64,000 bases of DNA from assembly GCF_020520425.1 (NCBI RefSeq), contig NC_079488.1, forward strand, positions 4,565,747 through 4,629,746. Reading direction: 5' to 3'. This stretch comes from Spinacia oleracea. Taxonomy: Eukaryota; Streptophyta; Magnoliopsida; Caryophyllales; Amaranthaceae. This document shows positions 47,641 to 57,864 of the stretch, in pieces. Both the position numbers and the translations under genes were made by a program. The notes under the pieces are model-generated. The model ran no database searches. It had not been told where the DNA came from and worked only from the letters and a program-made list of their open reading frames with translations. Position 1 is the first letter of the stretch. Every line of letters begins with the position of its first letter.

Positions 47641-47998
47641 TGATATGCATGTTTTATATAGTATTTTTACCCCCGTCCCTTAGTACTTTTATGTGTCAAA
47701 CGTGATCTTATGAGCCGTTTCTAGTACTAATGTGTGTTATTGAGTGTGCCTCGAGTTTCAGGGTTGATTATGAGAAATTGGTCTTTTTAGACCCGTTTCA
47801 TGTTGATATAGGCCACTATATGAGCCCGAGGAAGTTCGGGACCTTCATCGTCGACTTTCGGGAGCCTTGGATGCTTATGGTTGAGCCCCGGGAGTTAGAC
47901 TCAGTGATATGGGCGAGCTACATTGAAGATTGCAAATCGCCCTGGAAGCTGAGGGCGAAATGCAACCATCGGGTGGAATTGAGGCAATCTGGATTCAT

Positions 47999-48142
47999 CA
48001 ACGCGCGCCCGATCGGGCGCAGCTCGCCCGATCCGGATCGGGCGGTCATCCTGGAGCCTATGTGGAGAGTTCACAAACCGTCCGATCGGGCGGATTTTGG
48101 CTCGATCGGGCCGACTATCGAGTGGATCGCCCGATCGGGCGA
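47999..48142. repeat. Palindrome cluster GCCCGATCGGGC in Athila B LTR
   Basis: Two perfect 16-bp palindromes (48005-48020, 48127-48142), one perfect 20-bp palindrome (48025-48044) and two imperfect copies (48078-48093, about 48100-48113). Located 65-210 bp upstream of the TATA box. Confidence 0.88.
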
Positions 48143-48206
48143 CGCCAACCCCCAGCACTTATGCGCGAGTTTTCTTTCTGTTTTTTAGGCTTTATTTTGG
48201 GCAAAC

Positions 48207-48214
48207 TATATAAA
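48207..48214 (+). promoter_or_regulatory. Probable LTR TATA box, Athila B
   Basis: TATATAAA in a GC-poor setting right after the palindrome cluster; the equivalent place in the neighbouring LTR has TATAAATA (46911-46918). The position in the LTR fits a U3 promoter. Transcription start is not determined. Confidence 0.6.
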
Positions 48215-48962
48215 CAAGCCTTAATTGTTTTTAGAGGACACTTTATTTTCTAGTATTGAAGCTTAGTATTATTTCCCTTAGCCTAATTTTCTCTCTAGTT
48301 TATGCAAAAACACTTAGTTTAATTCTCAATAAAAATTCAAGCTTTCACTTTCCTTTGTTCTTCAAATAGGTATTATTTCTTATTTCAATTCATTGTCTTG
48401 CTTTAATAATGCTTTCAATTATTATTATTGCTTTGTTTATTGTCAACATGCTTGAGTAGTTTAATTTCTAGGGTTGGGGATCCATGAATAATATGAAGGG
48501 ATGATTGAATGATTATGAATGTTGGCATTGTAATTGATTCCTATTGATTGGTTTATTTCACTATACAATTAGATTTGCGCAGGTTTAATTGTGGTAGTTA
48601 TGCAATATCAAATTAAGATTCGAGAGATGCAATTTGATGTTTAGGCTTAGTAGAATTAGAGTTAATACGTAGCGAGAGCCCGTTAATTCTAAGTCTATGA
48701 TTAGTATCGACTTGAGAGAGCATGCTAATCTAATTAATTACTTTGTTGATTATCGTGATTGTTCAATGTCCTGAATTATTATTTGTTGGCGAACCTATAC
48801 CCTAGAATCCTTAATATATTGATTCATTCTTGTTTAATATTCGTTCGTAGCCTTAGTATACAAACCATCAACCAACTTTGTTCACAATAGTCTAGATTAA
48901 TTAATTGATAGTAGAAAGAACGCCTGTTTCCCTGTGGATTCGATCCTGACTTCCCTTGCTAC

Positions 48963-49510
48963 TAGACCTGTCAAACGGGTCGGTCGGGTCGGGTTGTAAA
49001 AATTTACTTTCGGGTTCGGGTTGAATCGGGTCGGTCACTTTCGGGTTCGGGTTTACAAATGCTTGTTCAAGACCCAGAACTTTCGGGTTCGGGTCGACCC
49101 AACGGGTTGATAGATTTTAAAACGCGCATTATATTTTCATTAATTTAGGTGAAAAATATACAAAATATTGGCACAAGTTAACAAATTTTCCTACGAAAGT
49201 TTATATTTTGTCAAATTCAATCATAAAATGGCGTATAATTCAAATTAAAATCATATTACACAGAACAATAGTAAAAACAACGTGTCTTTTATGCTTAAAT
49301 TTTCTCATAATCTCATTTATTACTATAAATACAATGATTTTCAATCGATCAGGTCTAAAACGGGTTCGGTCGGGTTTTGACCCATTCCTTTTCGGGTTGT
49401 TCGGGTTCGGATAAAATCGGGTTACGGATCACAAAATCTTGTTCAGGACCCAGTATTTTCGGGTCGGGTTCGGGTCGGTTTTCGGGTCGGGTCGATTTTT
49501 GACAGCTCTA
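48963..49510. mobile_element. hAT-like MITE in the Athila B LTR (548 bp)
   Basis: Ends TAGACCTGTCAAACGGG and (reverse complement) TAGAGCTGTCAAAAATCG, with an exact 8-bp duplication CTTGCTAC at 48955-48962 and 49511-49518. Subterminal arrays of GGGTCGGGT words at both ends, AT-rich middle, no transposase. It falls in a region missing from the neighbouring truncated LTR. Confidence 0.92.
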
Positions 49511-49578
49511 CTTGCTACCTAGCTAGTGGACCTTAGGTTATTTTTGATTAGGTGATACGACTTTAGCCTGTCAAATTT

Positions 49579-49595
49579 TGGCGTCGTTGCCGGGG
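49579..49595 (+). other. Primer-binding site, tRNA-Asp type
   Basis: TGGCGTCGTTGCCGGGG, five bases after the LTR end. It differs at one position from the TGGCGCCGTTGCCGGGG site known for Athila elements, primed by tRNA-Asp. Confidence 0.85.
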
Positions 49596-49642
49596 AAACG
49601 GTTTTATTTTCTGTTGTTGATTGCTTATCCTATTTGTTACTA

Positions 49643-49666
49643 CTCAAGGAACTCACGTTCCTTGAG
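49643..49666 (+). other. Perfect leader hairpin between primer site and gag
   Basis: A 10-bp stem CTCAAGGAAC / GTTCCTTGAG with loop TCAC, 34 nt before the gag ATG. This is where retroelements often carry RNA dimerisation or packaging signals; a role here is inference. Confidence 0.6.
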
Positions 49667-49699
49667 ACCGGATCTCACATTGTTTTGTAGTCTTTGTCT

Positions 49700-52600
49700 A
49701 TGCCCAGGACCGTAGGTACTAGTAATCTTACTCCATTCAATCCTGAGCCCGAAAGAACCTTTCGTAGACGAAGAACTTTCATTGAACAGTGTGGGAATTA
49801 CTCTGATTCTGATCATAATATTGGCGATCTTTTTCCTTCAGATACAGATTCAGTTTCAGAGATAGAGATGGGTGACGAAAATCTGATACCGCCACCTACC
49901 CCACGGCTTACAGACTATTCTAAGCCAAGTCTGTCCGTGCTACCAAAGGCGATCATGCCTTCTATTGCAGCTGAGACCTTCAAGATTGAGCCTGCATTGA
50001 TTAACATGATCGAGAGACGCCAGTACGGTGGGGAACCAGGTGAAGATCCGAATCTTCACATTCAGTCCTTTATCCAATATTGCTCCACCATCAAGCAAAA
50101 GGGATTGACTCCGGAGCAGACTATGGAGATACTTTTCCCGTTCTCTTTGAGTGAGAAAGCTAAACTGTGGATTAATGGGTTGACTCGGGCGGCTTTGAAA
50201 ATCAATAATTGGGAATCCTTGGCTCTTGCTTTTTATGTTAAATATTTTCCACCTGAGAAAACGGCTCGTCTGAGGGGTCAGATATTAGGTATCTCACAAC
50301 AAGCGGATGAGAGTTTGTTCGAGGTCTGGGAGAGATTCAAGGATTTGCAATGAGAATGCCCGCACCATGGTTTGGAAGATTGGTTCTTGATTCAGCAGTT
50401 TTATAATGGTCTGGGCAATGAGTCTAGCTGTTTGTTGGATTCAGCTGCCAGTGGGAGGTTCATGCAACTTGAGGTGCCTAGAGCTATGGAGGTGATTGAG
50501 GAGATAGCCATTCACAATGCCCAGTATGGAAATCCTCTAGGTCTATCTAACAGGGGTGGTAAGCATGATTTAAATTCTATTGAACAATTAATTGCCCAAT
50601 TGACTGCTTTACACTATAAGTTTGACAATATGCAAGCATCCAATACTCAATCTGCCCAACCTGCTAGTGTAGCTGCTATGAGTGCCCAACCTGCTACTGT
50701 GTGTGAAAGTTGTGGAATGTCTGGTCATTATGCACCGGAATGTAGGAGCTCTGTTGAACAATGTCACGCATTTCAATCCTACAAACAAAATAACCCGTTC
50801 TTTAACTCTTACAATGAGGGCTACAAAAATAACCCTCTACTATCCTACAGGAGCAACAATATCCAGAACCCTCACCAAGTCCAACATCCACCACAACAAC
50901 CATACCAACCCTACCAACCACGGAACAACTACAACCAACAGTCTAGTGGACCACCTGGGTTCCCTAGACAACACATATCACCTCCACCACCACCACCTCA
51001 AACCACACAGCCTGACCCTATGCTAGTAGAGATGAGAAACATGATGCTACAAATGCAAAAATCTCTAAGTGAAAAGGATGCAAAAATCGATGCTCTTACT
51101 GCTCACAACAAGATCATTGATACACAGTTGGCACAGATGGCTACTACTATTGCAGGGAGGCCACCAGGCCAACTTCCTTCACAGCCCGAAAATAGGGAGA
51201 CTGCTAATGCAATTACATTGAGGAGTGGTAGGGATTATGATGGTCCTTCTACGCCGGTTGAGGTTGATTCCGGGGTGTCTCCTAGTGATCTGGTCAGTGA
51301 GGAAATCCCGAAGATAGTTTTGGATGGAAAGAAAGCTGAAAAGGTAGTCAATGAGAATGAGGCTACAACTGAGCTTAAGAAGGGGGCGGATATTCAAGTA
51401 CCACCTATTGCACTCCCCTTCCCAAACCGACAACTCAAGAATAAGCTAGACAAGCAGTTTGGCAGATTCTTGGAAGTGGTCAAAAATTTGCAGGTAACGG
51501 TTCCTTTTACTGAATTAATTTTACAGGTTCCTGCTTATGCTAAATTCATGAAAGATATTTTGACCAGGAAACGTGCTTTTTGTGAGGTAGAGACTGTAGC
51601 TTTCACTGAAGAATGTAGTGCTTATTTGCAAAACAAGACTCCACCTAAACTTAAAGACCCCGGGAGTTTTTCCATCCCATGTAACATTAGCACCGTATTT
51701 ATTGATAAAGCTTTATGTGATCTAGGTGTTAGTGTGTCTGTCATGCCTTTGTCTGTCTGTACTAAACTGAATATGGGTGAGCTTAAGGTTACCAATATCA
51801 CTCTACAAATGGCCGACCGTTCTGTCAAATACCCCTTAGGTGTTTTAGAGGACGTCCCTGTTAGAGTAGGTAAATTCTATATACCTGTAGACTTTGTAGT
51901 ATTAGACATGCAGGAGGATTCTCAAATTCCCATAATCTTAGGTAGACCCTTCCTTCACACGGCGGGGGCGGTAATTGATGTTAAAAGTGGGAAATTGACA
52001 TTGTCTGTTGGGGATGATAAGGTGACTTTTAACCTGAATAGTGCCTTAAAAAGTCCCATGCTAGAGGAGGAACATTGCTATCGCATAGATGTAGTTGATT
52101 TTATTACTCGTGATAACGTCTCCCAAGTTCTCGAAAGAGATCCCTTGGAGGCAGTGCTTTGTTGTGAGTCTTCTGCAGGTGATAGCAGTTCTTGGAGTGC
52201 TGAAGTGGATGCTCTGGAGTTGGCTCTTAATGGTGGAGAATCTGAGCCGGAGAGCACCAAATTGAAGAGGTTAGTTCGGCCGGTTTGTTCTGTTAAAGAG
52301 GTAAAGAAACCCGAACTTAAGCCTCTTCCTGCTAACCTTAAATATGCGTTTTTAGATGATGAACAACTTTGCCCTGTGATTGTCAGTACTGCACTTGATG
52401 CAGACCAGTTATCCCAACTTCTTATTGTGTTGAAAAGGAACAAAAGGGCCATTGGGTACAGTATTGATGATTTAAAGGGTATTAGCCCTGACTTTTGTAT
52501 GCATAGGATACATCTAGATGAAAATCATAAACCATGCATCCAACCCCAGCGTCGTTTGAACCCTGTCATGCAAGATGTTGTAAAAGCTGAAGTTATGAAA

Positions 52601-53813
52601 TTGCTTGATGCGGGTATTGTGTATGCTGTGTCTGATTCTAAGTGGGTGAGTCCTGTTCAGGTAGTGCCTAAGAAAGGGGGGACAACTGTGGTGAGAAATG
52701 AAAAAAATGAGTTGATACCAACTAGGGTAGTCACAGGTTGGCGCATGTGCATTGATTATAGGCGTCTTAATGTTGCTACTAAAAAGGACCATTTCCCCCT
52801 TCCCTTCATTGATCAAATGTTAGAAAGGCTAGCCTGTCACAAGTTTTTCTGTTATCTGGATGGTTGTTCTGGTTTCTTTCAAATCCCCATACATCCAGAC
52901 GACCAGGAAAAGACCACCTTCACCTGTCCCTATGGTACCTTTGCATATCGTAGGATGCCTTTTGGTCTGTGTAATGCACCTGCTACTTTCCAACGTTGCA
53001 TGATGAGTATCTTTTCTGATTTTATTGAGTCTATCATGGAAGTGTTTATGGATGATTTTAGCGTCTATGGTACTTCTTTTGATTCTTGCTTGCTAAATCT
53101 GACTAAAGTCTTGAAAAGATGTGAAGAATGTAATTTAGTCTTGAACTGGGAAAAGTGTCATTTCATGGTTACTGAAGGGGTGGTTTTGGGACATTTGATA
53201 TCTGATAAGGGCATTCAGGTGGATCGAGCTAAGGTCCAAGTGATTGAACAATTATCCCCTCCAGTTAATGTGAAGGGTGTTAGAAGTTTTCTTGGTCATG
53301 CGGGGTTTTATCGCCGCTTTATCAAGGATTTTTCTAAAATTGTTAAACCACTTACCCAGCTCCTCCTCAAGGATGCCCCGTTTGTGTTTACTGATGCTTG
53401 TCTTTAGGCCTTTGACAGGATTAAACAGGCACTGATTTCGGCTCCCATCATTCGTTCTCCCGAATGGGATCTCCCGTTTGAGATAATGTGTGATGCAAGT
53501 GATTATGCAATTGGGGCAGTTTTGGGTCAGAGAAAGGAGAAGGTTTTACATGTCATCTACTATGCAAGTAAGACCTTAGATGAAGCTCAAGTTAATTATG
53601 CTACTACTGAGAAGGAGCTTCTAGCTATAGTCTATGCCTTGGATAATTCCGCACCTATCTGATTGGATCCAAGGTGATAGTCTATACTGACCATGCGGCC
53701 CTTAAGTATCTGCTCTCTAAGAAGGAAGCCAAGCCTAGGCTTATTCGATGGATACTACTGCTACAGGAGTTCGATCTAGAGATCCGCGACAAGAAAGGGG
53801 CTGAGAATGTGGT
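49700..53813 (+). pseudogene. Athila B gag-pol (gag, protease, reverse transcriptase, RNase H), broken
   Basis: First ATG is at 49700 (MPRTVGTSN). One frame runs to about 53650 with in-frame TGA at 50351-50353 and TAG at 53405-53407; the frame is unchanged across both. Near 53650 one base is lost before [19 protein letters not shown]. In order: retrotransposon gag domain (49980-50500), zinc knuckle CESCGMSGHYAPEC (50700-50745), Pro/Gln-rich stretch, aspartic protease region with CDLGVSVSVMP (about 51715), reverse transcriptase with PFGLCNAPATFQR and catalytic FMDDF (53045-53059), then RNase H (MCDASDYAIGAVLG near 53490). Cut at 53813 by copia B, resuming at 63743. Lineage Athila, from RT motifs and primer site. 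Confidence 0.92.
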
Positions 53814-55218
53814 TGAAGGAAATAATGCCCTTGGTCCAAGTATGCATTCAATGTTAAGTCTAATAAATGCGGTTCAGTATTAATTAACAAGTTAATAATT
53901 CAGTGAGATCAAGTGAGCTGAATGCCTAGCTAGAGGGCGCTTCAGTTCAAGTGGAATTAATGATATTAATCCACAGCTTACTCTTGACTGAACCCGTAGG
54001 GTCACACAAATAGTACGTAAACGGATCAAGTATTTAATGGCATTAAATGCTCTATCTATGGATATTCGGAATCGACGGATCTTGGTTTCAGTGGGAGCTG
54101 AGATCGTCACAAGCAAGAAATGAATACTCCGGAAACGATGATATTGCCGGAAACGGAAATATGGATCGTATCGGAAATATAAATATTATCCAAGTCGTAG
54201 ATGTTACCGGAAACGGAAACATGGTACGTATCGGAAAATATTATCGGAAATGGAAATATTGCCGAAATCGGAAATATTGTCGGAAACGGAAATATTGTCA
54301 GAATCGGAAATATTATCGGAATCGGAAAATAATTCCGGAAACGGAAATATGAAATATTTGTTCGAAACGGAAATTAATTCCGGAATCGAAAATATTAAAT
54401 ATTGTTCGTATCGGAAATAAATTCCGAAAATCGAGAATTTTATCGGAAGCGTATCGTACGAATAAGCATCGGACGAGGCCTGCCGGACGAAGGCCCAACA
54501 CGAAGCCAGGCCATTGCCCAGCAAGCAATGGCGCGCCACAACACAGCCCAAGGCTGCGGCAGGCCTACCGCAAGGCAGGCCCAGCGCGCAGCTTAGGCCA
54601 TGGCAGCCTTGTAGGCTGCGGTAGCTCGCATGGGCTTCGTGGGCGTGTGGGCTGTGCGCGGGCATGGCCTGCATGCTTGTGGGTCATGCTCGTGTGTGTG
54701 TTTGTGTCCATGCATAATTCCTAAAACTATTAGGATTTGATGTATGATTAAATTCCTATTCCTATTAGGATTATTTAATTAAATAGAGTCCTTGTAGGAT
54801 TCTAAGTTTAATTAAATCGTATCCTACTAGGATTCCAGTTCCCTTTCCAAACCTCTATAAATAAGGGCCTAGGGTCATAATTTATACGGACGATTGAAGT
54901 ATTCAAAGGGTAAGTTTTTGAAAGAAAATTCAGCCACACTCTTGCACAATAATAACCTAAATTCCTAAGCACCTTAAGGGCGATTCTAGTTGGTCAATCT
55001 TGAGGCGGATCCGGACGTACTGTGGACTATCTACGGAGGGACGACACTTGGAGTCCTAAAGACTTGTTCTTGTTCGGTTCGGGCGCAGCTAGGGAAGGCA
55101 CGCTACAAAGTGTATGCATCTATACTATGCTAAATGATTATGTGTAAATAATATGCTTTCCTAACTTTATGGTTTTTCCGCATGATTTATGTATTGTCAT
55201 ATGTATCATAACTTAACA
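53814..55218 (+). repeat. 5' LTR of copia B (1405 bp)
   Basis: Begins TGAAGGAAATAATGCCC and ends ATAACTTAACA. Contains a stretch of about 400 bp built from degenerate CGGAAATATT / CCGGAAACGG words (54120-54440), a GC-rich island (54470-54680), and a TATAAATA-type box near 54856 (CTCTATAAATAAGGG). The open frames within it reflect these repeats and are not genes. Confidence 0.92.
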
Positions 55219-55219
55219 G

Positions 55220-55233
55220 TGGTATCACGAGCC
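55220..55233 (+). other. Primer-binding site, tRNA-iMet like
   Basis: TGGTATCACGAGCC two bases after the LTR end. It resembles the initiator-Met site TGGTATCAGAGCC typical of copia elements, with an extra or altered base. Confidence 0.7.
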
Positions 55234-57864
55234 TCTTATTATTTTCATAATCTAAATTGCATAAACATGGTTAAATATTACAAATTTTCAAGAATTAAAA
55301 GGGGTGATTAATTTTCGTAATTGTTAATTAATTGCAAATTACGTTTATTTAATTATACGTACGTAGTTTTTCGGCAGTTTCTTCGTTACTCATGCAAATC
55401 GAGTGATTTTTGTGTCAATTCCGCATGTAAAAGGCATTCTAAAATTTTGACAAAAACAGTATCTTTCGGCCGAACCCAGAATTCTCAAATTCGAAGCCTA
55501 ACTATGACTTTTCGGAGGTTTTAGTTTTTCGAATGCAAAATTTCGTAAATTTAAGATGTTAAATTAAATATTTGCGATTCTTGTTGATAAATCTTGAATT
55601 TTTGATTGACCTACTGTATATGTTTAATAAGTTTGAATGCCTAGCCTTGTTAATTATGCAATCTAATTTGTAATTATGATTAATTTGTTGAAAATTGGAA
55701 TAATTTAGAATTAATTTGATTTTCATAATTAGTTAATAATTTAATTAGATACCTATGATTAAAAACCACCCTAAAAATTGTAAATTTGTGTTAAATTTTA
55801 AATTTTTATCACCTAGACTTGAATCCATGTTAATCGGAAATCAATTAATTAATAAATTTTCGATTTTTCGCCCTAAAATTATGAAATTAATATGATTTAT
55901 TAATTTGTCATTAATTTTGAAAATAAAATTTTTAATTTTTATTCAATCGCTCATAAAACTTGCACACACAAAGCAATGGACGCTACGTGTTACCCTAAAG
56001 GGGTGTTGTATAGTGCGGGCGTGCGACGACGAGCAAGGGAGCTCGTCGCCCACGCGGTACGAATGCAACGAGCAAGGCGATGGCGCGCGAGCACAAGGCA
56101 GCAGCCCTCCCTTGTGTCGAGCGCTGTGCGCGATGGGCGATGGGCGAAGCAATGGCACGCTGTGGGCGCGCGAGCGAGCGAGAGCTGGTCGCCCAGCGAT
56201 CGCTGCTCTGCGCACCACAACGCGTGGCCTCGAGCGAGCGAGCGATCGAGCGAGCGATGCGAGGAGCATCGTAGCTGCTGCGATGCTTGGGCATGCAGGC
56301 TGCGCGCAAGCGTGGCTTGCCTTGCTGCCTTGCGCGTGGCTGCTGCGACGTTGTGCCATGGACATCGATGGGTCGTGCACTCAACGGGGCTTGGGCGCAA
56401 GCCCAAGTGCTCGTCATGTCACGATTGTCAATTTTTAAAATTTTAATTTGAAATTTTCAGTTTACGTAATTTTAATTAATTTTAAAATTAATAATTTAAA
56501 TTGTTTTCTTGGATTTTAATTTTGAATATTATAATTATAATAAATTTCATTTATTCTAATTATTTTACTAAAATTAAAATCATGAATTAATTTAAATACG
56601 AATGAAAAATAAATTAAATAAGCGGATTCAATTATAAATTTATATGAGCTTTAAATTTTAATTAAATTTGTATGTTTCCGGTTAGACGAGAAATACATTT
56701 TTATGTTTAAAATTAGTAAAGCATATGAATTAATTGGTTTAAGTGGGAGCCCTTTTAGTCATAAACTCTTGATTAGGTCTACAAATCCTTAAGGTTAAAA
56801 AAACTTGATTAGAATTAATAAGGACTGAATAATTTGTAGATTATTGGTGCCCTTGATTAATTGCTGCAAATGTTTATGTGATGCATAATGTGTTTTACTA
56901 ACCAGATATGTGGGCCATTCATGATAATGAATGGGTGAATGGTATATATATTGTATATGTACTGTTTTGCAGGTTATGAAGTGACTAGTATGGCCCAAAT
57001 AGGATAGAAAATATGGTTTGCGTACCATTAATTTGAATGTAATTGGTCTAAAGTACCAAAATTGTTTTTCAATTCAAATATGGTCTGCGTACCATCAAAT
57101 AGTTGTAATTAGTTTAATTATAGCTTATCCTATTTGAAGAAAATGGTGCCTCCCATGGAGATTTTCAAGACGGACTTTGAAGTTGAAGCTTCAAGATGAA
57201 GTCGGGCCATACTAGATCACATTTATCTTATGCATGCTTTAAGTTATTTATTGCTTTAAATATGTCTTAATTATGCATGAGATTGTGGCTTGATTATGTT
57301 GCATGATTAAGGATTTTAGTTCACTTAAAATCTAACCAACATAGTAAGAGCCTTAAGTTCCAAACTTAAAAATTGAGTTAAAAGGTGCCATGCCAAAATA
57401 TACACTTGCTTGGATATCCTTTACATCAATCTAGTAATAGTTTTCGCTTAGCGAGGTGTTACTTATTGGTCCTAAAGGGGCAAGGTACACAAATAATTGT
57501 GAGTGCATGTTAGTTTTGGTGAAACTCAACGATATAAGTAAGGAGTCCTTTTATGTCGTGGCAAAATCGATAGGTTTACCTAATAAGTTCTTAGACTTGC
57601 CTATGAACCAAGAATAGTTTCTAGACTATTAGCAAAAGGTTTTTGCTTACCTAAGATGTTTTAGGATTAAGTCGACAAACTGTGCTCAATTCTTCAATGA
57701 TTTTAGGATCTTGGAATCATTTTATTCACACCTTCCGGAACACATAACTTGAATAAAATGCTTAATAAACATTGAATTATGCATGTATGCTAGAATTTAA
57801 GTTTATTAAGAGAAACTGTGAATGGTTATTTATTCGTTTATTCTTTTCAATTGTAGTTTTAACT
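55234..57864 (+). other. Long copia B leader with internal GC-rich island
   Basis: 2.6 kb between primer site and gag with no supported gene. Strongly AT-rich except 55975-56425, which is GC-rich with GAGC/GCGA short repeats (especially 56165-56260). Large overlapping open frames on both strands and in several phases coincide exactly with the GC-rich part, as expected from lack of stops in such sequence. Confidence 0.6.

Larger units (their letters stand above)
47641..49573 (+). repeat. 5' LTR of Athila B
   Basis: TG...CA ends (TGATATGC at 47641, CTGTCA at 49573), followed by AATTT and the primer site. Length without the MITE and its duplicated 8 bp is about 1377 bp. A TATATAAA box at 48207-48214 lies just downstream of a palindrome cluster (47999-48142). 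The open frames at 47730-48253 span these palindromes and are not genes. Confidence 0.85.

Noticed and set aside
47730..48253. 152- and 107-codon frames in the Athila LTR
   Set aside because: They span the palindrome cluster and TATA box of an LTR; the sister LTR does not keep them.
55905..56446. Five overlapping 130-180 codon frames in both orientations
   Set aside because: GC-rich repetitive island lacks stops in every phase; no domains, and it lies in the copia leader.
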